Shown: positions 17,201-26,010, counted from the first letter of the stretch. The stretch is DNA of 64,000 nucleotides from CAZIRF01 sp964541755 (GCA_964541755.1 CAZIRF010000003.1:68934-132933), one strand, 5' to 3'. Notes: a model not told the origin generated them from the sequence alone. A program made the numbers and translations.

Positions 17201-18689
17201 GCTCACCTCCTTCGGCTGCGGCCTCGATGCCGTTACCGCCGACCAGGCCGAAGAGATTCTCCTGGCCAAGGGGCGCCTCTATACCCTCGTCAAAATCGAC
17301 GAAGGGTCGAACCTGGGGGCCGTTCGCATTCGGCTGCGCTCGCTCATGGCGGCCAAGCTCGAACGCGCGCACCAACACGCCCACACCGAGCGTCCCGAGC
17401 TCATCGACTTCCCGCACGTCCCCTTTACCAAGGAGATGCGCAAGAACTACACCATTCTGGCCCCCCAGATGTCGCCCATCCACTTCCGCCTGGTAAAGCA
17501 GGCCTTCCAACACTCGGGCTACAACATGGAGATACTCCCTTCCTCGGATGCCGGGGCGGTAAACGCGGGGCTCAAGTACGTCAACAATGACGCCTGCTAC
17601 CCTTCGATCCTCGTTGTCGGTCAGATGATGGAGGCCCTCGAGTCGGGGCGTTACGACGTGAACAAGACGGCCCTCCTCATTACCCAGACGGGGGGCGGCT
17701 GCCGCGCGACCAATTACATCGCCTTTATCCGCCGTGCCCTGCGTGATGCGGGGCTCTCGCACGTACCGGTCATTTCCCTGTCTGCCCAGGGCTTCGAGAA
17801 GAACCCGGGCTTCAGCATCTCTCCGGCTCTGGGACACCGGGCCCTCATGGCCCTCGTCTACGGCGATCTTCTCATGCGGGTCCTCTATGCAACCCGGCCC
17901 TACGAGGCAGTGGCCGGATCGGCAAATGCCCTCTACGAGCGCTGGAACGATCAGCTTGAAAAGGACCTCAAGTCCCTGTCGATCGGGAAGTACCACCGCA
18001 ACATCCGCCGTATCGTCAGTGATTTCGATACCCTGCCGGTCCTGAACATTCGCAAGCCCAAGGTGGGGGTCGTCGGCGAAATCCTCGTCAAGTTCCACCC
18101 CACGGCCAACAACGACATCGTCAACGTCCTCGAACGCGAGGGTGCCGAGGCCGTCATGCCCGACCTCCTGGACTTCTTCTTCTATTCCGCCTACACCGGC
18201 GATTTCAAGCACCGCAAGCTCGCGGGAACCAAAAAGGCTGCGCGCATCGGCAACCTCATCATCTGGGCGATGGAACTCTATCGCAAGGAGATGAAGAAGG
18301 CCCTCTCCAAGAGCAACCGCTTCCACGCGCCGGCCCACATCACCGAGCTTGCCAAGGGCGTCGACGACATCGTCCAGCTGGGCAATGTTACCGGCGAGGG
18401 CTGGTTCCTCACTGCCGAGATGGTCGAGCTTGTCGAGCATGGGGCGAGCGCCATCGCCTGTGTCCAGCCCTTCGCCTGCTTGCCCAATCACGTAACGGGC
18501 AAGGGGATGATAAAGGAGCTGCGCCGTCGCTACCCCTGGGCCAATGTCGCTGCCATCGACTACGACCCCGGTGCCAGCGAGGTGAACCAGCTCAACCGCT
18601 TGAAGCTCATGTTGGCCCATAGCATGGACCACGTCGAGAAACAGGCGGCGGTTCCGCAGGAAGAGCCGGAGTCCGAAGCGGTCATTTGA
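14280..18689 (+). CDS. giant fused 2-hydroxyacyl-CoA dehydratase activase / dehydratase-like protein (two BadF-type ATPase domains plus DUF2229)
   Basis: 1469 residues. Two ASKHA ATPase domains of the HgdC/BadF/BcrA type come first. Domain 1 (about 1-270) has GIDAGSTTVK, CAGGTGAF and ARCGVF; domain 2 (about 325-590) has GIDAGSTTTK, DIGGQDMK, CSAGCGSF and RCTVF. Each keeps the two cysteines that hold the bridging [4Fe-4S] cluster in known activases. A cysteine-rich link (RCPGCTNNC, near 612), a DUF2229 region (from about 711) and HgdB-like segments (about 1056-1200, TQTGGGCRATNY) follow. Such proteins are thought to drive ATP-dependent one-electron activation of dehydratases; the substrate is unknown. 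The ATG at 14280 has AAGGAA upstream. It is followed by a clear terminator. Confidence 0.88.
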   Translation: MSKTLYLGIDAGSTTVKFAIINWAGELLHGEYLRHRADIRKTLVDLADRAFAFAEASGAEALKVVATGSGGFAVSRWMGIPFVQEVVASTSAVREIIPQTDVAIELGGEDAKITYFTGGIEQRMNGTCAGGTGAFIDQMAALLNTDADGLNELARGSTTIYPIAARCGVFAKTDIQPLVNEGARREDIAASIFQAVVNQTISGLACGKPIRGKVAFLGGPLHFMEQARRRFIETLKLKDDEAIVPENSQLFVAMGAAVEARKHKADALTLADLRTRVAGLTGVAEPEVARLEPLFANDEELAAFRARHAKNSAPRRPLEQAKGALFLGIDAGSTTTKAALVDEDGAILESYYSNNGGHPLKVAVQFLKELYTRLPEGAWIGRSCSTGYGENLVQVALKADTGEVETIAHCRAARAFAPTVDFLLDIGGQDMKCLRLKDGAVSSILLNEACSAGCGSFIESFGNSLGLQVQEFAKTALESRSPVDLGTRCTVFMNSRVKQAQKEGASVGDISAGLSYSVIKNALFKVIKLRDASQLGNTVLVQGGTFLNDAVLRAFETVAGKEVIRPDVAGLMGAYGAALIARDQWRDAGRTDRSALASADELDTFTNKTDMKRCPGCTNNCMLTINLFPGGRRLITGNRCDRGPDLVAPSLALGSTDTPSGDGAVAASLADGHLSVPARVKKEKLPNLFAWKLARTFAYKPLALENAPRGRIGIPRVLNLYENYPLWFTLLTELGFRVEISPRSSKLIYEKGIESIPSESACYPAKIAHGHVEALIENGVETIFYPCAPYEKKEDEGAGNHFNCPIVTSYPEVIRNNVEGMRTGRAGGHPIRYLNPFLPIDNRERLAVRIAEEFAEWGVTPEEARTATAKACDEQEAFKLEVRQKGEETLALMKERGWQGVVLAGRPYHIDPEINHGIPELVSGLGLVVLTEDAVSHLGAVHRPLRVVDQWTYHTRLYNSAQFVTTRDDLEFIQLTSFGCGLDAVTADQAEEILLAKGRLYTLVKIDEGSNLGAVRIRLRSLMAAKLERAHQHAHTERPELIDFPHVPFTKEMRKNYTILAPQMSPIHFRLVKQAFQHSGYNMEILPSSDAGAVNAGLKYVNNDACYPSILVVGQMMEALESGRYDVNKTALLITQTGGGCRATNYIAFIRRALRDAGLSHVPVISLSAQGFEKNPGFSISPALGHRALMALVYGDLLMRVLYATRPYEAVAGSANALYERWNDQLEKDLKSLSIGKYHRNIRRIVSDFDTLPVLNIRKPKVGVVGEILVKFHPTANNDIVNVLEREGAEAVMPDLLDFFFYSAYTGDFKHRKLAGTKKAARIGNLIIWAMELYRKEMKKALSKSNRFHAPAHITELAKGVDDIVQLGNVTGEGWFLTAEMVELVEHGASAIACVQPFACLPNHVTGKGMIKELRRRYPWANVAAIDYDPGASEVNQLNRLKLMLAHSMDHVEKQAAVPQEEPESEAVI

Positions 18690-18720
18690 TCGCCAGTGAG
18701 TCGATACAACGCATCTGTTT

Positions 18721-18752
18721 GGGGGGCACCGCTTATGCTTTGTCCCCCTTTT
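18721..18752 (+). terminator. intrinsic terminator of the activase gene
   Basis: GGGGGGCA (18721-18728) pairs with TGTCCCCC (18741-18748) across a 12-nt loop, with one G-U pair, and is followed by TTTT. It stands between the activase stop and the next gene's start. Confidence 0.7.
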
Positions 18753-18768
18753 GCCGACATTTGAAACG

Positions 18769-20178
18769 ATGAACTCCCGAACAAACACAGCCGGCTCCCA
18801 GCGGCCCCGGGCTCTCTGTGTGGCTATCAGTCTGTTCCTCTTCGTAAGCCTTGCACCCCTCTGCGCTGCCCGGGAGGGGCGCGACCCCTTGGCCGATGAC
18901 CTCATCCTGCGACGGGAATTGGCCGCAGCCCTTCTTTCGCGCGAACCCGAACGCGATTGGGCGGCCCTGAGTGGTCACAAGCTCTTGCCCGGTGGGGAAC
19001 GGGTCTCTGTCGAGGTATCTGATGGAGAGGGCATGCAGCGTACGGTCGCTTTCAAGCGTTGGCACGCGGCATATACGGTCCCACGCTCGGCGGGGTCCTG
19101 GTTGTTTACGGTAGAGCGGGGCCTTTTGCGAAGTGCCCGCTACTGGCCGCGCAGCGACAGCGAGGCCTGGATAGATTTCCATGTAGCGCCTGAGGGCCTC
19201 GTACGGGTAAGTGTTCGCCTCTACGGCGCTTGGCCCGTCTGGCAGCGGCAAGCCCCCCTTCGCCCGCAAGAGCTCCTTTCCCTGCCCATGGACAGCCTCT
19301 TCGAGCGCATTGAGTCAATCGTTCCCTTCAAATATTTCACGGTGTATGCAGAGGATTTTGCCAAGACGCGCACCTTTGACGCGGCAATACGGGCGTCTCT
19401 TCCCCTGCGCTACCGCGATGATGGCGCCCTCGACGAAAGGGGGCAGCCGGTATTTATCGAAGACGGGCGCCCTCAGGGGGAGGTCCCTGGTCTCAACTGC
19501 TCGGGTTTCGTAAAGTGGCTCGTCGATGGGGTCATTATGGGCCATGGTGCTGAGGCGACGCGAATCAATGAGCTCATAAAGCCCCCGGAAGCTCGGGGAC
19601 ACGGCTTTTCCCGGGCCCTCGAGGATGAGCAGGACCCGTTTTTCGGCCTCGATTGGGTGCGAAACCTCGCCATAGCCGCACAGATGGCGGCCGATCCACT
19701 GGCTCGGCGCCCGGCTTTGAGCGAGTATGAAATAAATACGGCGCCCTTTGCCCTCCTTGATCCCGCGCTCTTTTCCCCCAAACCCGAGGCGACCGCTGAG
19801 GGGCCCTGGCCCTGGACCGGATTTGCGAGCGACATCGGCTTCCCGGTAGAGGGGCTTGCCGCCATCCTCTACACCTTGGCTCTGGATGACAGCGACGCCT
19901 TCTGGCTTGTATCGCTCAACAACACGCCCAAGGGGGCCACCCAGCGGCGACACTCGCATGTGGCGGCCCTCGTGCCCTGGTTCAGCGAGAACGGGGCGTT
20001 TCGGGTGAGTGTTTTCGAGAGTGGGACCGCCAGCGACTTCGCTCCCTTCATTCGCCGTCACGAGGGCTGGCATGCCTACCTTGTACGTATTCCCGTGCCC
20101 CGCAGCTTCTCGCCGCACTACCTGCGCGAACTGCAATTGCCCGGTACGGGGCTCTGGCGGGGGGGACTCAAGCGATGA
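18769..20178 (+). CDS. secreted protein with NlpC/P60-like cysteine-peptidase signature, linked to ExbB/ExbD
   Basis: 469 residues beginning with a signal peptide (hydrophobic stretch ALCVAISLFLFVSLAPLCA, about 15-33). I do not recognise the family as a whole. The segment GLNCSGFVKWL resembles the catalytic-cysteine site of NlpC/P60 and related amidases (DCSGLV), and a later RRHSHVAALVPWF could supply the histidine; this is inference. A peptidoglycan role would fit its periplasmic location. The ATG at 18769 gives a normal signal peptide. Its last codons overlap the ExbB-type gene, so the two are probably co-translated. One copy of the RCTATCAGY word lies in the signal-peptide codons. Confidence 0.65.
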   Translation: MNSRTNTAGSQRPRALCVAISLFLFVSLAPLCAAREGRDPLADDLILRRELAAALLSREPERDWAALSGHKLLPGGERVSVEVSDGEGMQRTVAFKRWHAAYTVPRSAGSWLFTVERGLLRSARYWPRSDSEAWIDFHVAPEGLVRVSVRLYGAWPVWQRQAPLRPQELLSLPMDSLFERIESIVPFKYFTVYAEDFAKTRTFDAAIRASLPLRYRDDGALDERGQPVFIEDGRPQGEVPGLNCSGFVKWLVDGVIMGHGAEATRINELIKPPEARGHGFSRALEDEQDPFFGLDWVRNLAIAAQMAADPLARRPALSEYEINTAPFALLDPALFSPKPEATAEGPWPWTGFASDIGFPVEGLAAILYTLALDDSDAFWLVSLNNTPKGATQRRHSHVAALVPWFSENGAFRVSVFESGTASDFAPFIRRHEGWHAYLVRIPVPRSFSPHYLRELQLPGTGLWRGGLKR

Positions 20179-20735
20179 TGGCGCTCATTCTGCGCGGCGG
20201 CCCCGTAATGTACCCCATCCTGGCCTGCGGTGGCGCTGGTCTCTTTTTCGTCATTGAGCGCCTCCTCTTTCTCGCTTCGCGCTCTTCCGGCGCGCGGGAG
20301 CGTATACGGCGCAGTTTGGAAGAAGCCCCCCGTCCCGACAGTCGGGAAGCCTGCCGTTCCCGCCTTGCCCTCGCCGTTCAGGCCGAAGTGAGTGCCCTGG
20401 GGCGCTTTGTCCCCACTATCGGGACTCTCTCTACCGTCGCCACCCTTTTGGGCTTGTTGGGGACGGTGATAGGGAATATCGGGGCTTTTGGGGTTCTTTC
20501 GCATGGCGGATTCTCTGGCGACCCGGGGGTTTTGGCCGGCGACATATCGGAGGCCCTCCTTACCACCGCCTTCGGGCTTTCGGTTTCCATACCGCTTCTG
20601 GTGGCGCACAACTGGCTCGTCTCCCGCGTCAACCGCGAAGCAGACGCCCTCGAGCAGATAGCCGGGCGCATCCTCGAAGAATTTGCCCTGGTATCGGGGA
20701 AGTCTTTCGAGCAGTCCGCGGATGATAACGTATGA
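20175..20735 (+). CDS. MotA/TolQ/ExbB-type proton-channel protein
   Basis: 186 residues, shorter than E. coli ExbB (about 240), with three hydrophobic helices. An N-terminal one contains GGPVMYPILACGGAGLFFVIERLLF. The two family helices are GRFVPTIGTLSTVATLLGLLGTVIGNI and EALLTTAFGLSVSIPLLVAHN. The TAFGLSVSIP signature is typical. With ExbD it forms a proton-driven motor in the inner membrane that energises outer-membrane transport or envelope maintenance. The start overlaps the preceding stop (ATGATG). Confidence 0.88.
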   Translation: MMALILRGGPVMYPILACGGAGLFFVIERLLFLASRSSGARERIRRSLEEAPRPDSREACRSRLALAVQAEVSALGRFVPTIGTLSTVATLLGLLGTVIGNIGAFGVLSHGGFSGDPGVLAGDISEALLTTAFGLSVSIPLLVAHNWLVSRVNREADALEQIAGRILEEFALVSGKSFEQSADDNV

Positions 20736-21160
20736 GTGCCGCCTTTCCCGCCGTGCGCCGCCTCGCCCCCCGGCCCCTTTTGGATCTTGTCCCTCTTATA
20801 GACATTGTCTTCCAGCTCGTCCTCTTTTTCCTCGTATCGACGAGCCTTGTTCAACGGACGGTGCTCCCCCTCCAGCTGCCCGCCGCCGGTAGCGGCCAAA
20901 CGGGACAGCCGGCGGCTCTTGCCCTTGAACTCGATGCGGAGGGGACTATCAGTATAAATGGTCTTCCTTTGGGGGCAGATTCGCTCGATGTGGCTCTCGT
21001 ACGGGCACTTGAGCATCAAGGGATGGGCAAGGCTGATAGTTCTCCCACGCTCTCGCTGCGGGCGGATGAGCGGGTTCCCTATGGGGAGCTGGCCCGTGTC
21101 CTGGATGCGGCCCGTTCTGTCGGGATTACGGCTATCGATCTCGTTGTAATCGACAAATAG
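20732..21160 (+). CDS. ExbD/TolR-family biopolymer transport protein
   Basis: 142 residues: a short cytoplasmic head, one membrane helix with the essential Asp (LLDLVPLIDIVFQLVLFFL, about residues 17-35), then a periplasmic domain ending in SVGITAIDLVVIDK. The partner ExbB gene overlaps by ATGA. No TonB-like gene lies nearby; the upstream secreted peptidase-like protein may be the motor's client (inference). Two oppositely oriented copies of the RCTATCAGY word occur inside the gene, 20945-20953 and 21032-21040. Confidence 0.88.
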   Translation: MSAAFPAVRRLAPRPLLDLVPLIDIVFQLVLFFLVSTSLVQRTVLPLQLPAAGSGQTGQPAALALELDAEGTISINGLPLGADSLDVALVRALEHQGMGKADSSPTLSLRADERVPYGELARVLDAARSVGITAIDLVVIDK

Positions 21161-21217
21161 CGGGCGTCGACCTGCGTGCTCCCGCCGGATATGCCCTGCG
21201 GTTGCGAAGACCCAGAC

Positions 21218-21246
21218 TCGACCACATGGCGCAGGCGTAGTATAAC
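21218..21246 (+). promoter_or_regulatory. candidate leaderless promoter of the HAD phosphatase gene
   Basis: TCGACC (21218-21223), 17-bp spacer, TATAAC (21241-21246), then exactly 6 nt to the ATG at 21253. The -10 lacks the usual final T, so this is a weaker member of the set. No Shine-Dalgarno is present. Confidence 0.45.
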
Positions 21247-21252
21247 TGTCGC

Positions 21253-21933
21253 ATGACAAAGAGACCCATTCGCGCTGTGGCCTTCGATCTCGATGGCACC
21301 CTCTATCCCAATCGCCGCTTTTACGTGCGACTCGTTCCCTTTCTCCTCAAACACCACCGCCTCCTCGCGGCCATGGGCAAGGCCCGTAACTGGATGCGCG
21401 AAGAGGGACACGATTCCTCCTTTTTCGAGGAGCAGTCGCGTATCATGGCCTCCATATTGGGCCGGGATCCCGCGCAGGTTCATGAAGAGACCGAAACCCT
21501 CATTTACCGCGGCTGGGAGCCCCTGTTCAAGGGCCTCAAGCTCTTCCCCCATGTAAGGGAGACCCTTGATGCCTTCTTGAAGGCGGAGCTGCCCCTGGGG
21601 CTTCTTTCCGACTTCCCGCCGGAAACCAAGCTGCGTTACATGGAACTCGATACCTTTTTCAAGGTGGTTTTGGGATCGGAGGCCTGCGGTCGACTCAAGC
21701 CCGACCCCCTTCCCTTCAACAAACTGGCGGCGGCCCTGGGCGTCGAGCCCGGCGAAATCCTCTATGTGGGAAACAGCATTTCCTACGATATAAAAGGGGC
21801 ACAGGGCGCCGGGATGCAGACGGCTCTCGTGGCCGGTCGCTTTTCGCGCCTTTCGAGCCCCCGTATACGTCGCTGCGGCGCCGACTTTATCTTTAGCGAC
21901 TATCGCCAACTCAAGAAATTCGTGGTAGGTTGA
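21253..21933 (+). CDS. HAD-superfamily hydrolase (phosphatase)
   Basis: 226 residues. Motif I FDLDGTLYPN (about residues 11-20) supplies the nucleophilic Asp. Motif II is LLSDFPPE, motif III lies near KPDPLPF, and motif IV is YVGNSISYDIKGAQGAGMQT. The helical cap after motif I is characteristic of subfamily I phosphatases. The substrate is unknown. It lies between ExbD and the SpiroCoCo gene, 6 nt before the latter, which suggests co-transcription. Confidence 0.85.
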   Translation: MTKRPIRAVAFDLDGTLYPNRRFYVRLVPFLLKHHRLLAAMGKARNWMREEGHDSSFFEEQSRIMASILGRDPAQVHEETETLIYRGWEPLFKGLKLFPHVRETLDAFLKAELPLGLLSDFPPETKLRYMELDTFFKVVLGSEACGRLKPDPLPFNKLAAALGVEPGEILYVGNSISYDIKGAQGAGMQTALVAGRFSRLSSPRIRRCGADFIFSDYRQLKKFVVG

Positions 21934-21939
21934 CAGCAC

Positions 21940-24900
21940 ATGATATTCACTCCCGGCGACTTCATAACACTGGGCCTCGTACTGGCCATTCTCTTTTTGT
22001 TTCGTCAGCTCGACCGGAACAACCGGAGTCTCGAGAAGCTGCGCAAGTACAGCGATCATATGAAGGCCGAGTTGGGGGATTATGTCGCAGAACGCGAGGT
22101 GGAGCTCAAGAACTATGGCGTCGAGTTGGGTGTTCAGCAACAGGCGGCCCAACAGTTGCTCAAACGTATACAGGAAGTGGATTCCCAGTTGGCCGATCGG
22201 GCCGAAAACATAGCCTCGATAGGGCAGCGTATTGGCGAGTATGACCGAGCCCTTGACGAGTTGATGCGGCTTACGGCCAAGACCAAGTCTGATATCGAGC
22301 AGATTCGCGAAACCGGGGCCTTTACCGAAACCCTTTCCCGCCGCCTCAAAGAGGGCCGCGAGCAATTGGTGGCCCTGGAACGCGACATGGTCGAACTGCG
22401 CGAGGGCCTCCTCGAGGAGAATCGCCGGGCCCTTGAAGAGACCGGAGGCGAGGTCCTCGCCGAAATGAAAGGTCGTATCGAGGATGTTCGCATTGGGGCC
22501 GATGACATTGAGCGTCGCGTGGAGAACTTCCGCGAGGCCCTCGCCGCGAGCGAGGCCGATCGCGAGGCGCGTATCGAGGCCGATCGGGCCGAAATAGACA
22601 AGATGCTCACAGAGAGCTTGTCTTCTGCGGCGAGTCGAGTCGGCAGTTTTGAGGCAGAAACCCAGGAGCGACTTCGGCTCGCTGCCGATGAGCGTATCGC
22701 GCGCTATCAGGAGGCACTCGATACAAAGCTCGGTGCCTATCAGAGCCAGACGAAGGCACGGCTTTCGGAGGTCCAGGGCGACATCAAAGCGCGGCAAGAG
22801 GCTTGGCAGGGGGCTTGGAACGATTTTGAAGAGCGTCAGAAGGCGCAGCGTGAAGAGCTCGAAGTCCAGCTTGCCGGAATGCAGGAAAAAACAGCCGCAA
22901 TGATCGGGGCCCTTGAACAGGAAGCGAATCAGCTTGTAGAGGACACCCGCGACAAGTCGCGCATGACTATCGAAGAGTTGGAGAATCGCTCGGCTCCCCT
23001 TATCGCGAGTATTGAAGAGAAGATGGATGGTCTGCAGGAACAGTTCAACCGTATGGAGCGCGCCATCCTCGACCGAACCGGGGCTCTCGAATCCACGGTT
23101 TCCAACGTGGAGGCAGATTTCCATCGGCGACTCGAGGGCTTGGGCGCCCTTGTCGATACTGCCAGCGAGAAGGTACTCAAGGAGACTGCCGATCGGGTTG
23201 ACTCCCGTATGGGAAGCCTCGAGACGGCCCTTACCAATGACCTCGCTTCCAGACAAACAGAGTTCGAATCGCGTATTGCACGCTTGGAGGAAGAGCAGCG
23301 TACGCTCTTTCCGGCGGTCAAGGCCCGTCTGGATGAATCCCGTGCGGAATTCGAAGCGGCTCTCGAGATCTGTTCCAAAGAGCTTGAGACCAAAAGGGGC
23401 GAATTCGAGCGCGGTAGCGAAGACTTGGGCCGTCGTCTGGTAGATTTTCGGGCCGATTTTTCGGCCCGTATGGATGATGCCATTGCCAGCGCAGAGAAGA
23501 CCGGGATGCAAGCTGTTGACGCCCGGCTGGGGACCTTCCAGGAGTTGGCAAACGAGCGCTTTGAACGTCTTGCGGGCTTTGATCGCGAAGTCGACAAACT
23601 CGAGAAGGTCCTGGTGGAAGCCCTGGGCGTCACGGAAAAACGGGTTCAGGATGCTTTTGAGGCCTTTGTCGAAGAATCTGCGCAGTTCCGTGTTGACGAG
23701 GCCGACCGGTTTACCGCAGCCCTCGACGCCCTGCGTGGTGACCTTTCCAGTGTTGAGGGCGAATTGAACCAGCTCAAGGAAAAGGCCTACGACAATGTCT
23801 CGGAGAAGCTCAAAGTCTTCGAGGATGATTTTTTTGCCGATCTCGCACGCCGCGGGCAGACCATCGAGGAAGAGCTCGAAGCCTGGACGCAAAAACACGA
23901 TCAAAAAATCGGCGAGATTGGCGCTGCCGGAGTCGAGGAGCGTGCGGCACTGGAGCAGCGGGTTGGCGAAGAGCTCAAGGGGCAGCTCGCCAAACTGGGC
24001 GAGCGGCTTGGCGAAGGCCTCTCTTCCCTTGGCGATCGAACGGCTGCTATCGAAGAATCGGCCAAGGGGGAATTGGCCCGTCTCGAGGCGAGCCTGGATT
24101 CCTGGCGCCAACAACTGGACTCCCTGCTTGAGGATGCAAAGGCCCAAGCCGATTCGGGCATCAAAGCCGAACTGGCCAATCACCGGCTCTCGGTGAGCGA
24201 GCTCATCAAGCAGGACGAGCGACGCATCGAGGAAGAGCTTTCCATGTTGTCGGCGCAGATAGAAGATCGTAAACAAGAGATTACCGGCCTGGCCGAAGAG
24301 CAGGGCAAAGAGATATCTGCCTGGCGCACCCGCATAGCGGGGCAGGTGCGTGACGCAGACGAGGAACTCCTCCGGCTGTCGGATCGTATTCGCGAAGAGC
24401 GCAACCAGAGCGAAGAATCGCTTGCCCGTATCAGGGGCGAGCTTGAGCGGGTGCGAGAAGAGGGCCAGGCAAAGGCTGATGACCTCGCCAGTCGCGGCGA
24501 GGACCGGCTGCAAGGGCTCGAGGAGGCAGTTCGCGAGAGTGAACGGCGTATTGCTGAATTCGTTGAACAGACCGCGCTCTTTGCGCGTGCCGACGAGCTC
24601 GTGACAACCCTCGAACGCAAAATGGAAGACTTGCGGGCTGATATCGAGCGCCTTGAACAGCATCGTTCCGAGGCCGCCGAGCTCGAAACCCAGTTCGTCA
24701 AGATCAAACGGCTCGAAGACGAAGTCAATCAGAAGATGACGCGGTTCCTCTCCGAACAGCAGCGTATCAAGGTTATGGAGGCCGATTTCGATCGGCTCAT
24801 CCGTACCTCGCAAGCGGTCGATACCAAGTTGGCCCAGGTAACTTCGGCAGATGACACTCTGCAGTCGCTCCAAGCGCAATTGCGACGCCTCGAGGCGGCT

Positions 24901-25464
24901 GTCGGTGATGCCGAGGACAAGTATCAGCGTATTGAACGGAAGAACGAAATACTCGATGCAACGGCAGATGGGGTGGATCGCAATTTTGAGGCCCTTCAGC
25001 TTGCCGAATCGCAGGCCCAGGCCTTTACCGACAAGCTTTCACAGCTGGAAAGCGAATTTGAGCAGGTGCACAAGCTCGTACAGGAGCTTGCGGTCAATAA
25101 AGAGCGGGCGGATCGGGTTATCGATCGGGTGTCCACCCTGGATTCCACCTTGAGCGATCTCGAAGACCGTATCGCCAGTATGCAGAAGGCCCGGGAATGG
25201 TTGGCCCGTACCGAGACCCGTTTGGGCGAAATTGCCAAGCAGGCACAGGAACAGGTGACGGTTATGGAGGCCCTTCTCAAAAGCCCCGGTACCGCGGGAG
25301 CCCTCTCCGGCGCCACTGACGATCGCGGAGCGCCCCCTCCCGGCCAACGGGATACGGTTGTAAGCCTTGCGCGCCAGGGGTGGAAGGTTGATGCAATTGC
25401 AAAGGCGTTGAATTTGTCGAGGGGAGAGGTAGAACTTATTCTCGATATGTCAAACGGGGTTTGA
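21940..25464 (+). CDS. SpiroCoCo-type long coiled-coil protein
   Basis: 1174 residues: one N-terminal membrane anchor (FITLGLVLAILFLFRQL, about 8-24), then about 1050 residues of nearly continuous heptad coiled coil rich in Glu, Arg, Leu and Ala. A short globular tail (GWKVDAIAKALNLSRGEVELIL) resembles a helix-turn-helix. This architecture matches the spirochaete-specific SpiroCoCo family, whose function is unknown; a cytoskeletal or envelope-spacing role is plausible. It starts 6 nt after the HAD gene. It is convergent with ispF, with an 18-nt gap. Confidence 0.88.
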   Translation: MIFTPGDFITLGLVLAILFLFRQLDRNNRSLEKLRKYSDHMKAELGDYVAEREVELKNYGVELGVQQQAAQQLLKRIQEVDSQLADRAENIASIGQRIGEYDRALDELMRLTAKTKSDIEQIRETGAFTETLSRRLKEGREQLVALERDMVELREGLLEENRRALEETGGEVLAEMKGRIEDVRIGADDIERRVENFREALAASEADREARIEADRAEIDKMLTESLSSAASRVGSFEAETQERLRLAADERIARYQEALDTKLGAYQSQTKARLSEVQGDIKARQEAWQGAWNDFEERQKAQREELEVQLAGMQEKTAAMIGALEQEANQLVEDTRDKSRMTIEELENRSAPLIASIEEKMDGLQEQFNRMERAILDRTGALESTVSNVEADFHRRLEGLGALVDTASEKVLKETADRVDSRMGSLETALTNDLASRQTEFESRIARLEEEQRTLFPAVKARLDESRAEFEAALEICSKELETKRGEFERGSEDLGRRLVDFRADFSARMDDAIASAEKTGMQAVDARLGTFQELANERFERLAGFDREVDKLEKVLVEALGVTEKRVQDAFEAFVEESAQFRVDEADRFTAALDALRGDLSSVEGELNQLKEKAYDNVSEKLKVFEDDFFADLARRGQTIEEELEAWTQKHDQKIGEIGAAGVEERAALEQRVGEELKGQLAKLGERLGEGLSSLGDRTAAIEESAKGELARLEASLDSWRQQLDSLLEDAKAQADSGIKAELANHRLSVSELIKQDERRIEEELSMLSAQIEDRKQEITGLAEEQGKEISAWRTRIAGQVRDADEELLRLSDRIREERNQSEESLARIRGELERVREEGQAKADDLASRGEDRLQGLEEAVRESERRIAEFVEQTALFARADELVTTLERKMEDLRADIERLEQHRSEAAELETQFVKIKRLEDEVNQKMTRFLSEQQRIKVMEADFDRLIRTSQAVDTKLAQVTSADDTLQSLQAQLRRLEAAVGDAEDKYQRIERKNEILDATADGVDRNFEALQLAESQAQAFTDKLSQLESEFEQVHKLVQELAVNKERADRVIDRVSTLDSTLSDLEDRIASMQKAREWLARTETRLGEIAKQAQEQVTVMEALLKSPGTAGALSGATDDRGAPPPGQRDTVVSLARQGWKVDAIAKALNLSRGEVELILDMSNGV

Positions 25465-25482
25465 TGCCCAGGGATTCGGGTA

Positions 25483-26010
25483 TTATCCGGCCGGGGGATT
25501 GCTGTGCTTCAGGCCTTGCTGGTGGCGTGGGGCTTGGGTCCGTTCAAGGAGACAGACGACAAGGGCCTCGACCGCCTCTCCTTTACCGATACTGTCGCAG
25601 CCTTCATTGGTCTTGCCCTTGACGAAAATGGCCGCGGGGTCGCAGCCCAGGACTTCTGCCAAGCGGCATTGAATGGCCTTTCGATGGGGCAGTATTTTGG
25701 GGCGTTCACAGTTTACCACACAGTCCATGTTACAGATCTTCCAGCCGCAGTCCTGTACCGCCTTCCAGGCGCTCCTGAGAAGTTCCATGGAGTCGGCATC
25801 CTTCCAAGCGGGATCCGACGGCGGGAAAAAGCCCCCGATGTCCCCCAGTCCGGCGGCCCCCAGGAGGGCGTCGGTGACGGCATGGGCAAGGACATCCCCA
25901 TCACTGTGTCCGTCCTCGCCGCGCGCTGCCGGTATTTCCACACCGGCGAGCAAAAAGCGTCTACCTTCGATCAAACGGTGAAGATCCCGTCCCAATCCGA
26001 TGCGTATCAT
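25483..26010 (-). CDS. ispF: 2-C-methyl-D-erythritol 2,4-cyclodiphosphate synthase
   Basis: 175 residues, slightly longer than the usual 155-160. It begins MIRIGLGRDLHRL with the metal-binding Asp-x-His, followed by GHSDGDVLAHAVTDALLGAAGLGDIG, the classic IspF signature, and GKTNEGCDSIGKGE near the C-terminus. It makes the cyclic diphosphate intermediate of the MEP isoprenoid pathway. The start overlaps the ispD stop by 4 nt (ATGA). The proline-rich last 20 residues lie beyond the normal family end. Confidence 0.95.
   Translation of the reverse strand: MIRIGLGRDLHRLIEGRRFLLAGVEIPAARGEDGHSDGDVLAHAVTDALLGAAGLGDIGGFFPPSDPAWKDADSMELLRSAWKAVQDCGWKICNMDCVVNCERPKILPHRKAIQCRLAEVLGCDPAAIFVKGKTNEGCDSIGKGEAVEALVVCLLERTQAPRHQQGLKHSNPPAG

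Noticed and set aside
14292..18905. Very long open frame on the minus strand opposite the activase gene
   Set aside because: It mirrors the codon bias of the real gene (G/C at third positions removes antisense stops), has no recognisable domain and no ribosome site.
21079..24879. Long minus-strand open frame opposite the SpiroCoCo gene
   Set aside because: Same artefact; its Leu/Phe-rich sequence is the complement of Glu/Lys/Gln-rich coiled-coil codons.
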